Shown in pieces: positions 1-6,391 of a stretch of 14,378 nt of DNA. Source of the stretch: CAYIBZ01 sp964361795 (GTDB taxonomy: Bacteria; Patescibacteriota; Minisyncoccia; UBA6257; WO2-44-18); the NCBI GenBank assembly GCA_964361795.1, contig CAYIBZ010000015.1, positions 1 through 14,378 of the forward strand. The letters are read 5' to 3'. Each line of letters begins with the position of its first letter. Position 1 is the stretch's first letter. A model generated the notes under the pieces. The model saw only the letters and a program-made list of their open reading frames with translations. It had not been told where the DNA came from and did no database searches. A program made the translations under genes and the position numbers.

Positions 1-240
1 AGACAATTCAAAAAAGAAGGCCGCTCTCCCCTTACTGCCGAAGAAGGCGTTGCTATCATTCTCCAATACCCGGAAATTCTTAAAGACCATTGTATGGATT
101 TGCCTGCCTCTCGCCTCGGCGCTGACGGGGTCGCGGATTTGTTGCTTGACGGGGGCAATCCGAAGCTCGGCTGGAACGTCTCGTGTAGCTCGGATTCGAG
201 GTGGGGCTCGGCATCTTGCGGTAGTAGAGTTGGGCCTTGA
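1..240 (+). CDS. 3' end of a hypothetical protein with a GSASCGSRVG-type C-terminal tail
   Basis: An open frame enters from the left edge and runs through 79 codons to a TGA at 238-240; the start lies outside the window. The visible part begins with a charged stretch and LTAEEGVAIILQYPEIL, passes through a DLPASRLGADGV segment and a DGGNPKLGW segment, and ends in GSASCGSRVGP. I recognise this layout (LTAEEG, a DLP-S-R block, a final GSASCGSR) as a small soluble protein that occurs repeatedly in CPR genomes, often in several copies, with no function I can name. A terminator hairpin follows 40 nt after the stop. The last 18 coding bases plus three more recur exactly, inverted, at the right edge of the window, so a paralog probably lies there. 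The frame is supported by its uninterrupted length and the family-like ending. Function is unknown. Confidence 0.75.
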   Translation, partial: RQFKKEGRSPLTAEEGVAIILQYPEILKDHCMDLPASRLGADGVADLLLDGGNPKLGWNVSCSSDSRWGSASCGSRVGP

Positions 241-243
241 TCT
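223..243 (+). repeat. Left copy of a 21-bp inverted repeat shared with the right edge
   Basis: These bases encode the last five residues (SRVGP), the TGA stop and three following bases of the left partial gene. They match the reverse complement of 14358-14378 at all 21 positions. The match ends after TCT on the downstream side. It cannot be followed further upstream because the right copy runs into the window edge. Confidence 0.85.
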
Positions 244-279
244 AATGAAGCGTCCATTATGAGAAAAATTTTGGACACG

Positions 280-307
280 CCCCCTAGCGCAAACTAGGGG
301 GATTTTT
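280..307 (+). terminator. Intrinsic terminator of the left partial gene
   Basis: An 8-bp perfect stem (CCCCCTAG, 280-287, with CTAGGGGG, 294-301) encloses a 6-nt loop and is followed by ATTTTTGTT. The T-run is on the plus strand only, so it serves the gene ending at 240. The hairpin also faces ftsQ transcription from the other side, without a T-run in that direction. Confidence 0.85.
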
Positions 308-314
308 GTTCTTC

Positions 315-1100
315 TTATTTATTTTTTAAATAAATCCTATTTTCCACTGTAAGGTCCAGATATTCCGCTTTGGCGAGTTCGCCGTTTTCAGAAATTGTTT
401 TGAGATAGCTAGAGAGTTTTTCAGATGGCGGAAAGCGGAGACTAAAAACGATCCGAGCCGTTGCGGAGCCGTCAGCGGTTAATTCCTGCAGTCTTTGGTC
501 TAATTCAAATGCCGTGATTTTAATTGGCAAATTTTCAAAAATTTCTAATATTTTCTTTACGTTATTCCAAGGGCGCTCTGCCATTACCGGCATTCCCAAA
601 TAGATTTCACGGTCAGAGCGTTCATTAATTGTAAAAACCAGAGAACCTTCCGCGGACGGGGCTTTTTCTAAAATAATTCCTTCTCTATCAAACCAGTAGC
701 AATTATTTTGTTTGTTAGAGTAAATGTAGCACCAGATAGCGTATTCCTTTTTTTCCTCCACTTCAATGACTATTTTTTTATTCAAATAATCTTTTTTTAT
801 CCTAATTTCAGAAATTAAAGGATTCCGAATGTCAATTTTCCCCGGCCAGGCAAGAAAATGGCCCAGGCCTAGGATTCGGGCAAAACTATTTTCCAAAATA
901 CTGCCCTTAAGGCCGTCCAGTATTTTTTCTTCAGCGATTTTTTTAAGGCCGATTACTTCCAATGATTCTATTTTAAAAACCGGAAGATTTAACAAAAAAT
1001 AAATCAGCAAAATGCCGGCCATGGCTATGCCGCCGAGCAGTAAATACATTTTGATTCTCAAAGAGCGATAATGTTTGGCGATATTTTTATTAACGCGCAT
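315..1100 (-). CDS. ftsQ: FtsQ/DivIB cell-division protein
   Basis: Bitopic divisome protein that links early and late division proteins (with FtsB/FtsL in well-studied bacteria) and regulates septal wall synthesis. At 261 aa it is near the usual length. A short basic cytoplasmic tail (residues 1-17) precedes one membrane helix (about 18-38). Next comes a POTRA domain opening with FKIESLEVIGLKKI (42-55) and a beta domain ending in AEYLDLTVENRIYLK (245-259), which resembles the usual 'YIDLR..NRVYYK' finish. Its ATG lies inside the last codons of alr: the two overlap by 11 nt in different frames, so translation is probably coupled. It is the last gene of the alr-ftsQ unit. The final codons lie over an A/T-only hairpin (317-335). 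No strong minus-strand terminator was seen. The assignment rests on architecture and motifs, since sequence conservation in this family is low. Confidence 0.85.
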   Translation of the reverse strand: MRVNKNIAKHYRSLRIKMYLLLGGIAMAGILLIYFLLNLPVFKIESLEVIGLKKIAEEKILDGLKGSILENSFARILGLGHFLAWPGKIDIRNPLISEIRIKKDYLNKKIVIEVEEKKEYAIWCYIYSNKQNNCYWFDREGIILEKAPSAEGSLVFTINERSDREIYLGMPVMAERPWNNVKKILEIFENLPIKITAFELDQRLQELTADGSATARIVFSLRFPPSEKLSSYLKTISENGELAKAEYLDLTVENRIYLKNK

Positions 1101-2229
1101 TGACCCGTTCTATTAATGGATTAATTCTGGTAATAATTTCATATGGCGACGCGCCGATTTTCTGGGCCATTTCAGCGGCTGGCAAATCTAAGCCAATCAA
1201 AACTGCCTTATCTCCTCTTTTGCACTTTATGCCAGTTACATCCGCCACAATCATATCCATTGAAACTCTGCCGAGAATTCTCGCTTTTTTTCCGTTAATT
1301 AAAACTTCTCCAATCCCAGACAGCGCTCTGGAAAAGCCATGCCAGTAGCCAACCGGCAGGACAGCTATATTCGTTGGCTTAAAGACGCGTTCAGTCAGGT
1401 CATACCCGATATAATCCCCTTTTTTCGCGATTTTAACTTCGCTAATTAACGTATGCCAAGAAAGAACTGGCTTGAAGGTGAGTTTTTCAGTTTGAATTTC
1501 CAGCTCTTTTGACGGCCAGATGCCGTAAAGCCCGATTCCCATTCTCACCGCGTCAAGATGGTATTTTTTATTGATAAGACAGCCGCCAGTCGCCGCGCAA
1601 TGGCGGATTAGATTCTTGAAGCCAGCTCTTTCCAGAATGCCGATCGCTTCTTGGAATTTTTTGAATTGGAGTTCAGTGAAAGTCGGATAGTTTATGTCTT
1701 TAGCAGACGCAAAGTGCGTATATGTCCCTTTGAGGGAATTTTTAATTTTCAATTTTACCTGCCTGCCGGCAGGCAGGAATTTTTCAATTATAGTAATTGC
1801 CTTCGGCAAATTCTCAACATAAAATCCCTGTCGGTGCATTCCAGTGTCTATTTTTAAATGAAAATCCGGCCTGTGCCTAGATTTTAACCATTCAAAGAGA
1901 GCGTCTTGGCTGGAAATGGTGATGGTTATTTTATTTTCGGCGGCGATTTTCAAAAGATTAGGAAAAGTCGGGCCAAGCACCAGAATTGGTTTTTCAATGC
2001 CGTTTTCCCGCAGTTTCGCGCCCTCAATTACGCTATCCACGCAAAAACCGTCAACGCCCAGCCGATCAGCCATTTTTGAAAAAATTACCAAACCATGCCC
2101 ATAGGCATTGGATTTTACGACAACCCAGACTTTGGTTTTAGGCCGCAGAATCGTTTTGATAGTTTGGAAATTATGTCGCGCCGCTTTTTCACTGATTTCC
2201 AACCAAGATTTTAATTGACTGTTTGACAT
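1090..2229 (-). CDS. alr: Alanine racemase, PLP-dependent, carrying an LPAGRQ palindrome insertion
   Basis: Interconverts L- and D-alanine in the cytoplasm, supplying D-Ala for peptidoglycan. It is 379 aa, a usual family length. The PLP lysine is K39 in VVVKSNAYGHG. The barrel motifs KIDTGMHRQGF (126-136) and GTYTHFASA (168-176) follow, with the second catalytic base as Tyr276 in YIGYDLTE. The C-terminal domain shows GRVSMDM (320-326) and SPYEIITRI (361-369). Residues 152-157 read LPAGRQ and are encoded by a 20-bp perfect palindrome, followed by KLKIKNS from an A/T heptad tract. This in-frame segment lies between a barrel helix and the THFA strand, probably in a surface loop, so the enzyme is likely still active. 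ftsQ overlaps the 3' end by 11 nt. No Shine-Dalgarno site is visible before the ATG. The CPBP gene is divergent, 79 nt away. Confidence 0.95.
   Translation of the reverse strand: MSNSQLKSWLEISEKAARHNFQTIKTILRPKTKVWVVVKSNAYGHGLVIFSKMADRLGVDGFCVDSVIEGAKLRENGIEKPILVLGPTFPNLLKIAAENKITITISSQDALFEWLKSRHRPDFHLKIDTGMHRQGFYVENLPKAITIIEKFLPAGRQVKLKIKNSLKGTYTHFASAKDINYPTFTELQFKKFQEAIGILERAGFKNLIRHCAATGGCLINKKYHLDAVRMGIGLYGIWPSKELEIQTEKLTFKPVLSWHTLISEVKIAKKGDYIGYDLTERVFKPTNIAVLPVGYWHGFSRALSGIGEVLINGKKARILGRVSMDMIVADVTGIKCKRGDKAVLIGLDLPAAEMAQKIGASPYEIITRINPLIERVNAR
1739..1777. repeat. LPAGRQ-type palindromic element with adjoining heptad tract inside alr
   Basis: Positions 1758-1777 are a perfect 20-bp palindrome (half-site CCTGCCTGCC). 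It is preceded on the plus strand by three T-rich heptads in register: TTTTTAA, TTTTCAA and TTTTACC (1739-1759, the last two bases falling inside the palindrome). Read in the alr direction, the block encodes LPAGRQ followed by VKLKIKN. It is far more GC-rich at its core and more T-rich on its flank than the surrounding alr sequence. The same LPAGRQ string is familiar to me from many unrelated CPR proteins, which suggests a dispersed element that is tolerated inside genes. Confidence 0.75.
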
Positions 2230-2297
2230 AAGGAAAAATTGTTTGTAGAATTACGTAGTTCCTTTACATTCTAATCAAAAACCTCCTCTCTCGCAAT

Positions 2298-2303
2298 GAG
2301 GTG
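2298..2303 (+). promoter_or_regulatory. Shine-Dalgarno site of the CPBP gene
   Basis: GAGGTG lies 5 nt before the ATG at 2309 and matches the anti-SD core well. It is one of the few clear SD sites in the window and fixes this start. An upstream ACCTC (2281-2285) could pair with GAGGT (2298-2302) and partly mask it, but a 5-bp stem alone is weak evidence of control. Confidence 0.6.
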
Positions 2304-2308
2304 CCAGG

Positions 2309-2872
2309 ATGCCAATCAGAGACTATTGGCGGCAGTTTCGAAGCGCGTTTAGCGGATTTCACCCGCTAAGGAAGGCTTTTTATTACATTGCGTTTATTGT
2401 TGGTCCGCTGACGGTTTTGGCATTTTTATTGGGTTGGGGGAATAAATCGCTGAATGACGAAATTAACGATTTTATTAAACATGAGAACTTTTGGCTAATG
2501 CTGTATTGGGTTGGCATTCGAGCGCCGATTCAAGAAGAAATAATTTTCAGAGGGCCCGCTTTCTTGGCGTTCATCTCCGGCTGGTTAGCAATCAAATTTT
2601 TTCATTGGAGAGGCGTCCAGCGGATCTTTTTAGAAAAAAAACTTATTTTAGGATTAACAGTTTTGGAATTCCTAGTTTGGCCGCTAATTATTGTGCCCGC
2701 TTATTTTTGGGCCGCGATGCATCCCTACGCAGTTCCGACATTTGTCAGCGGATTAATTTTAGGGTGGCTGATGATTAGAACAAAAAATATTCTCTATCCG
2801 ATTATTTTACACTCTGCTATAAACATTTTGGTCTTAATCGGCTTAAAATTCGGATTGCGAATCATCGGTTAA
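2309..2872 (+). CDS. CPBP-family intramembrane metalloprotease (Abi/CAAX protease)
   Basis: Polytopic membrane protein of 187 aa from the family that includes CAAX prenyl endopeptidases (Rce1) and bacterial Abi proteins. All three family signatures are present: EEIIFRG with E76, E77 and R81; FWAAMH ending in H138; and HSAIN with H168 and N172. These residues form the intramembrane active site in characterised members. Hydrophobic segments lie at about 24-43, 60-73, 83-97, 112-135, 142-156 and 161-185. The natural substrate is unknown. In other bacteria members act in bacteriocin immunity, protein processing or signalling. It is a lone plus-strand gene between divergent alr and convergent serS, with an SD site (GAGGTG) and a shared bidirectional terminator after its stop. 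Nothing in the sequence links it to its neighbours. Confidence 0.9.
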   Translation: MPIRDYWRQFRSAFSGFHPLRKAFYYIAFIVGPLTVLAFLLGWGNKSLNDEINDFIKHENFWLMLYWVGIRAPIQEEIIFRGPAFLAFISGWLAIKFFHWRGVQRIFLEKKLILGLTVLEFLVWPLIIVPAYFWAAMHPYAVPTFVSGLILGWLMIRTKNILYPIILHSAINILVLIGLKFGLRIIG

Positions 2873-2873
2873 G

Positions 2874-2907
2874 AAAAATCCTCCGCGGCTATCGGAGGAT
2901 TCTTTTT
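2874..2907. terminator. Bidirectional terminator between the CPBP gene and serS
   Basis: A 9-bp stem (AATCCTCCG, 2877-2885, with CGGAGGATT, 2893-2901) encloses a 7-nt loop. Plus-strand readout ends in CTTTTT and minus-strand readout in ATTTTTC, so it can end both convergent genes. The serS stop codon overlaps the T-run. Confidence 0.85.
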
Positions 2908-4120
2908 ACTTCATGTATTTTTTCAAAATTTTAGGTATTTGGAAATTTCCGTCTTTGGTTTGATTATTTTCAATGATGGCAATCACCATTCTGCCTATCG
3001 CGAAAGCGGTCGCGTTAAGCAGGTGAAGATATTTACTTCCCTCGGAAGACTTATATTTCACATTTATGCCGCGGGCTTGAAAATCGGTGGTGTTGGAGCA
3101 GGATTGAGTTTCGCGATATTGGTCTTGGCCGGGCAGCCAAGTTTCAATGTCATATTGAGCATAATCCGTGAATCCCATATCGCCAGTGCAAATCTGAACT
3201 ACGCGATAGGGCAATTTAAGTCCGCTCATTAATTCTTCCTGCATAGAAAGCAGAAATTTATGCTCTTTTTCTGATTTTTCCGGATGCGCGAAAGAAAACA
3301 TCTCCACTTTATCAAATTGATGGACGCGCAATATGCCTTTTGTATCCTTTCCGTAAGACCCCGCTTCCCTTCTAAAACAAGTAGAAAATCCGGCGTAGCG
3401 GATTGGCAAGTCATTTTCTTCCAAAACTTCGTTCATGTGGATTGGGCCGATAGTGTGTTCGGAACTGCCGGCCAAATAAAGATCGTCTTTCGGCAAATAA
3501 TAACGCTCTTCTTCTTGTCCTCCGCCAAGCCGCCCCATTCCCCTAAAAACATCCGGCTTAATCATTACGGGAGGAATAACCGGCTGGAAGCCATTTTTTG
3601 ATAAAATTTCCATCGCGTATTGAACCAAAGCCAGCTCCAAGAAAACCGCTTCTTTAAATAAATAACCAAATCTGCTTCCGGAAACTTTTGCTCCCCTTTC
3701 AACGTCAATAATTCCCAAATCCTCCGCGATGGTTAAATAGTCTTTCACTGGAAACTTAAACGCCGGTTTCTTGCCAACTTCTTTGATGACTTTATTCTCC
3801 GATCCATCTTTTCCTAACGGCCATTTTGGATCGGGCAAATTGGGAAATTGATTAAGAAGCCGGCCGCGTTCTTCTTCCAAAGCCGGCAGTTGCGGCTCCA
3901 TCGCTTTTAATTCTTCTTTTACTTTTTTAGCTGTATCAATGTTGCGCTCTTTGCTAAGTTGATTGAGGCGGGCGCGCGTTTCATCCAGCTTTTTAATTAA
4001 TTCTCTCCACTTGGCGTCTAAAGACAAAAACTCATCTACAAGCGATGAATTGACATTTTTGGCTTTCAGGCCGGATTTTACTTTTTCCGGTTCATTGCGG
4101 ATCAGATTAATATCCAACAT
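2906..4120 (-). CDS. serS: Seryl-tRNA synthetase
   Basis: Class II aminoacyl-tRNA synthetase that charges tRNA-Ser (and tRNA-Sec where present) in the cytoplasm. It is 404 aa, slightly shorter than the common 420-430. The N-terminus MLDINLIRNEPEKVK and a long coiled-coil arm (about 28-90) are typical of the tRNA-binding domain. The catalytic core shows motif 1 around 165-185 (ending PVIPPVM), motif 2 at 244-272 (GFSTCFRREAGSYG, then RVHQFDKVE) and motif 3 at 366-385 (HLLNATAFAIGRM). Two usual signatures are changed: the serine-binding TxE loop reads S-S-E (219-221), and motif 3 has NATAFA where NGSGLA is common. These look like lineage variants, since the fold motifs are intact. The gene has its own promoter, with -10 only 7 nt before the ATG, so the mRNA is probably leaderless. 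A bidirectional terminator follows. Confidence 0.96.
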   Translation of the reverse strand: MLDINLIRNEPEKVKSGLKAKNVNSSLVDEFLSLDAKWRELIKKLDETRARLNQLSKERNIDTAKKVKEELKAMEPQLPALEEERGRLLNQFPNLPDPKWPLGKDGSENKVIKEVGKKPAFKFPVKDYLTIAEDLGIIDVERGAKVSGSRFGYLFKEAVFLELALVQYAMEILSKNGFQPVIPPVMIKPDVFRGMGRLGGGQEEERYYLPKDDLYLAGSSEHTIGPIHMNEVLEENDLPIRYAGFSTCFRREAGSYGKDTKGILRVHQFDKVEMFSFAHPEKSEKEHKFLLSMQEELMSGLKLPYRVVQICTGDMGFTDYAQYDIETWLPGQDQYRETQSCSNTTDFQARGINVKYKSSEGSKYLHLLNATAFAIGRMVIAIIENNQTKDGNFQIPKILKKYMK

Positions 4121-4127
4121 AACTATT

Positions 4128-4156
4128 ATTGTATCGGCTTTTTTTCAGAAAAACAA
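4128..4156 (-). promoter_or_regulatory. serS promoter, sigma-70 type, predicted leaderless start
   Basis: On the minus strand, TTGTTT (4151-4156) and TACAAT (4128-4133) are 17 bp apart. Seven bases separate the -10 from the serS ATG, so transcription should begin at or within about two bases of the start codon. The -35 hexamer lies in the T-tract of the preceding gene's terminator. Confidence 0.65.
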
Positions 4157-4180
4157 TAAAACCCCCGTTACTTCGGGGGT
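4149..4180 (-). terminator. Intrinsic terminator of the 107-aa gene
   Basis: On the minus strand, a 7-bp stem (ACCCCCG, 4174-4180, with CGGGGGT, 4161-4167) encloses a 6-nt loop holding the stop codon of the 107-aa gene. It is followed by TTTATTGTTTTT. The terminator starts within the coding end and overlaps the serS promoter. Confidence 0.8.
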
Positions 4181-4491
4181 GTTGAGGGCGGGTTGTATTT
4201 GGCGTCTTCATCTGGCCAGCCGCCGATTGGTTCTTTCGGCTTGGCCGGGTTGGTTTCGATTGGCGTGTCAAATGGATTAACGAGATGCGAGCTATCGTCA
4301 CGCTTCTTTCCTTCAACAATGAAGGATCGGCCGTCAGCGGCACGAATTGTCCCGACGCTGATTGTAATATCCCAGAAAGTTCGATCATATGGCGAATCCA
4401 GACGTAAGGTTACTGAACCGTCGGCCTCAATTCTACGATCGAATACGGTACCCCTCACTTCAAGCAACAGCTCTCCGGTAATCGGTTCCAT
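4168..4491 (-). CDS. Hypothetical 107-aa soluble protein with a proline-rich tail
   Basis: I do not recognise a family. Residues 1-64 alternate hydrophobic and polar positions in a way that suggests a small beta-rich domain (ITGELLLEVRGTVFD, SVTLRLDSPYD, WDITISVGTIRA, FIVEGKK). Residues 65-107 are acidic, rich in proline and glycine and probably disordered, ending NPPSTPPK. No signal peptide or membrane segment is seen. The gene is supported by its setting rather than by homology. An extended -10 promoter is placed 26 nt upstream, AAAGGGGG gives an SD-like site 4 nt before the ATG, and a terminator coincides with its stop. It is a single-gene unit between lysS and serS. A second overlapping minus-strand frame (4107-4388) lacks these signals and is judged a shadow. 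Confidence 0.7.
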   Translation of the reverse strand: MEPITGELLLEVRGTVFDRRIEADGSVTLRLDSPYDRTFWDITISVGTIRAADGRSFIVEGKKRDDSSHLVNPFDTPIETNPAKPKEPIGGWPDEDAKYNPPSTPPK

Positions 4492-4517
4492 AAGACCCCC
4501 TTTAATGAGCCGACTAT

Positions 4518-4546
4518 ATTATAGCACATTATTATTTTGGACGCAA
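4518..4546 (-). promoter_or_regulatory. Extended -10 promoter of the 107-aa gene
   Basis: On the minus strand TATAAT (4518-4523) is preceded by TGC, making an extended -10, and TTGCGT (4541-4546) lies 17 bp upstream. Initiation near 4511 would give a leader of about 20 nt carrying the AAAGGGGG site. The promoter overlaps the 3' end of lysS (stop at 4532). Confidence 0.65.
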
Positions 4547-5893
4547 GGTCGGGAAAGTAATGATTTCCTTAATGGCATGGCTTTTGGTGATAATGGCAAT
4601 CAAGCGATCTATGCCCAATCCTAAGCCCGCCGCCGGCGGCATGCCGTATTCCAAAGCTTCCAGAAAGTCTTCGTCTAAACGCGAAGATTCTTCGTTGCCG
4701 GCGCGGAATAATTTTTCCTGTTCTTCCATCTGTTTTCGCTGAACAACGGGGTCGTTCATTTCTGAAAACCCTTTGACGATTTCCGGGCCGCCTTGCGCGC
4801 CAGTGTCAGTTCCGGCGATTAATTGAAAACTCTCCGTTAATTTTGGATTTTCTTCTTTTAATTTCGCTAACGGCATGATGCATTCGGGATAATCGGTGAC
4901 AAAAGTTGTTTTTTGTATTTTATTCGCCAAACGAATTTCTTTTTTAAACATTTCATCAAGCTTGTCCCTAGGCACATCTTGCCAATTTTTTCCAGTGTGT
5001 TTTTTAAATAATTCAGAGAAAGAAATTTTTTCCCATTTCCCGGGAATAAATTTTTTAAGAATTTTTTCAACAAATTTTATGAGACCTTCGTAATCCTGGT
5101 AAGCCCAGTAAAGTTCCATCATAGTGAATTCCGGATTGTGGTCGCGGTCAATCCCCTCGTTGCGAAAATCCTTGCCGATTTCAAAAACTTTTTCAAAGCC
5201 GCCGACTAGCAATCGTTTTAAGTAAAGTTCGGGAGCGACGCGAAGGTAAAAATCAGCGTCAAGAGTATTGTGATGAGTCACAAATGGCCTGGCGGTGGCT
5301 CCGCCGGGAATTGGCTGAAGAACCGGAGTTTCTACCTCCAAAAACCCTTCCTTAGCCAGAGCATCGCGGAGGTATTGGATAATTTCCGATCTTTTAGCGA
5401 TTTTTTCTTTGATTTCGGGATTCAAAATAAAATCCAAATATCGCCGGCGGAACCGCTCTTCAACATCTTTGAGGCCATACCAGGTTGACGGAAGCGGCCT
5501 TATTGATTTCACGGCAATGTTCAGTTCCTTAGCTTCTAAACTTTTTTCTCCGCGGCTGGTTTTAAAGAAAGTCCCCGCAGTTTCTATAAAGTCGCCGATG
5601 TCTAAAGTTTCTTTTAGAGTTTGAAAATTTTTTAAATTGTCTTTTTTAACGACAACCTGAATCCTTCCCGATTCATCTTTAAGATCGGCAAACAAAAGGC
5701 TTCCCTGATCCCGCAAACCCATAATTCTACCCGCTAAAGACAATTTCTTTTTTTGTTTAGCAAGAGAGTTAAAATTTTTGAGCGCTTCGGCAATAGTTGA
5801 AGAGCGTTTTACTCTGGCCGGATACGGATTATAGCCGGCTTTTTCCAGCTGGCTTCTTTTTTTAAGGCGTTCTTTGATAATATCTTCTAACAC
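4532..5893 (-). CDS. lysS: Lysyl-tRNA synthetase, class II
   Basis: Charges tRNA-Lys with lysine. It is 453 aa, shorter than the usual 490-505. An OB-fold anticodon-binding domain (about 50-130, with LSLAGRIMGLRDQG) leads into a class IIb core. Motif 1 lies near 180-191 (FLEVETPVLQP), motif 2 at 240-262 (KDFRNEGIDRDHNPEFTMME) and motif 3 at 421-430 (AAGLGLGIDR). Lysine-pocket positions known from E. coli LysU are mostly kept: E222, R244, E260, Y262, F376 and E378. The residue matching Asn424 is Lys374, however, and about nine extra residues (TDTGAQGGP) sit just before it. The start is a GTG 5 nt after the greA stop with no clear SD, so translation is probably coupled to greA. No terminator follows. 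The next gene's promoter lies in its 3' end. Confidence 0.95.
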   Translation of the reverse strand: MLEDIIKERLKKRSQLEKAGYNPYPARVKRSSTIAEALKNFNSLAKQKKKLSLAGRIMGLRDQGSLLFADLKDESGRIQVVVKKDNLKNFQTLKETLDIGDFIETAGTFFKTSRGEKSLEAKELNIAVKSIRPLPSTWYGLKDVEERFRRRYLDFILNPEIKEKIAKRSEIIQYLRDALAKEGFLEVETPVLQPIPGGATARPFVTHHNTLDADFYLRVAPELYLKRLLVGGFEKVFEIGKDFRNEGIDRDHNPEFTMMELYWAYQDYEGLIKFVEKILKKFIPGKWEKISFSELFKKHTGKNWQDVPRDKLDEMFKKEIRLANKIQKTTFVTDYPECIMPLAKLKEENPKLTESFQLIAGTDTGAQGGPEIVKGFSEMNDPVVQRKQMEEQEKLFRAGNEESSRLDEDFLEALEYGMPPAAGLGLGIDRLIAIITKSHAIKEIITFPTLRPK

Positions 5894-5898
5894 GGAGC

Positions 5899-6354
5899 TT
5901 ATTCTATGTTTATTATTTTATAAACGGACTCTCCTCCGGGAGTTTTAACTTTTACGCTTTCGCCTTTCTTTTTTCCCAAAAAATTCTTGCCCAGCGGAGA
6001 TTCGTTAGAAATGAGGCCGGCTTCCGGTCGGGCCTCTTCCGGACCGACAATCTTATACTTTAAACGATTTCCGTTTTTCTCCACTTCAACAGTAGAGCCA
6101 ATTTGAACGTTGTCTTTTCCGGCCGATTTTTGAATAACCACCGCGTTTTTTACCATATCTTCCAGCTCAACAATGCGCATTTCTACCTGATTTTGCTCTT
6201 CCCTGGCCTCGGTATATTCGGCGTTCTCGGAAAGATCGCCCAGCTCTTTAGCGCGTTTAAGCCGTTCCGCTACCTCAATTCTTTTTTTAGTTTTTAGTTC
6301 GCTTAGTTCGGCTTTAATTTCTTCCAGCCGTTCCGGAGTTAAATAGTAATCCAT
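5899..6354 (-). CDS. greA: Transcription elongation factor GreA
   Basis: Binds the RNA polymerase secondary channel and stimulates cleavage of backtracked RNA. At 151 aa it is close to the usual 158. The N-terminal antiparallel coiled coil covers residues 1-75 and carries the acidic tip GDLSENAEY, with D40 and E43 matching the catalytic-tip acidic pair of E. coli GreA (D41, E44). The C-terminal FKBP-like domain ends with ISNESPLGKNFLGKKKGE (115-132) and a beta hairpin. It is the first gene of a greA-lysS pair. Its promoter is an extended -10 (TGC TATATT) with 9 nt to the ATG and no SD site, so a leaderless or nearly leaderless transcript is expected. The ATG at 6354 fits the family N-terminus (YYLTPERLEEIKAEL). 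Confidence 0.95.
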   Translation of the reverse strand: MDYYLTPERLEEIKAELSELKTKKRIEVAERLKRAKELGDLSENAEYTEAREEQNQVEMRIVELEDMVKNAVVIQKSAGKDNVQIGSTVEVEKNGNRLKYKIVGPEEARPEAGLISNESPLGKNFLGKKKGESVKVKTPGGESVYKIINIE

Positions 6355-6363
6355 AATTTAGAA

Positions 6364-6391
6364 AATATAGCACATTACTGGATTTTGTACA
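6364..6391 (-). promoter_or_regulatory. greA-lysS promoter, extended -10
   Basis: On the minus strand TATATT (6364-6369) is preceded by TGC, and TGTACA (6386-6391) lies 16 bp upstream and matches four of six -35 consensus positions. Nine bases separate the -10 from the greA ATG. The promoter overlaps the 3' end of the glycosyltransferase gene. Confidence 0.5.

Noticed and set aside
50..262. 70-aa plus-strand frame at the left edge
   Set aside because: It overlaps the longer open frame ending at 240, whose C-terminus matches a known-looking family and the right-edge copy. The 70-aa frame has no family features.
317..335. A/T-only inverted repeat at the ftsQ end (ATTTATTT with AAATAAAT)
   Set aside because: It encodes the final ftsQ codons, has no GC pairs and no clear T-run after it, so it is unlikely to be an efficient terminator.
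2281..2302. Possible SD-masking hairpin (ACCTC with GAGGT) before the CPBP gene
   Set aside because: A 5-bp stem with a 12-nt loop is easily due to chance, and no ligand or leader structure is evident.
2230..2308. Promoters for alr and the CPBP gene in the 79-nt divergent gap
   Set aside because: Only weak hexamers were found (for example TTGTAG with TACATT on the plus strand, AACAAT before alr). None is good enough to annotate.
3410..3500. SerRS SSE in place of the TxE serine-binding motif as evidence of a paralog
   Set aside because: Ser is a mild replacement for Thr, the other motifs are intact, and it looks like a lineage variant rather than a new function.
4107..4388. 93-aa minus-strand frame overlapping serS and the 107-aa gene
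   Set aside because: It has no SD or promoter, runs across a terminator and into serS, and lies in another frame of a better supported gene.
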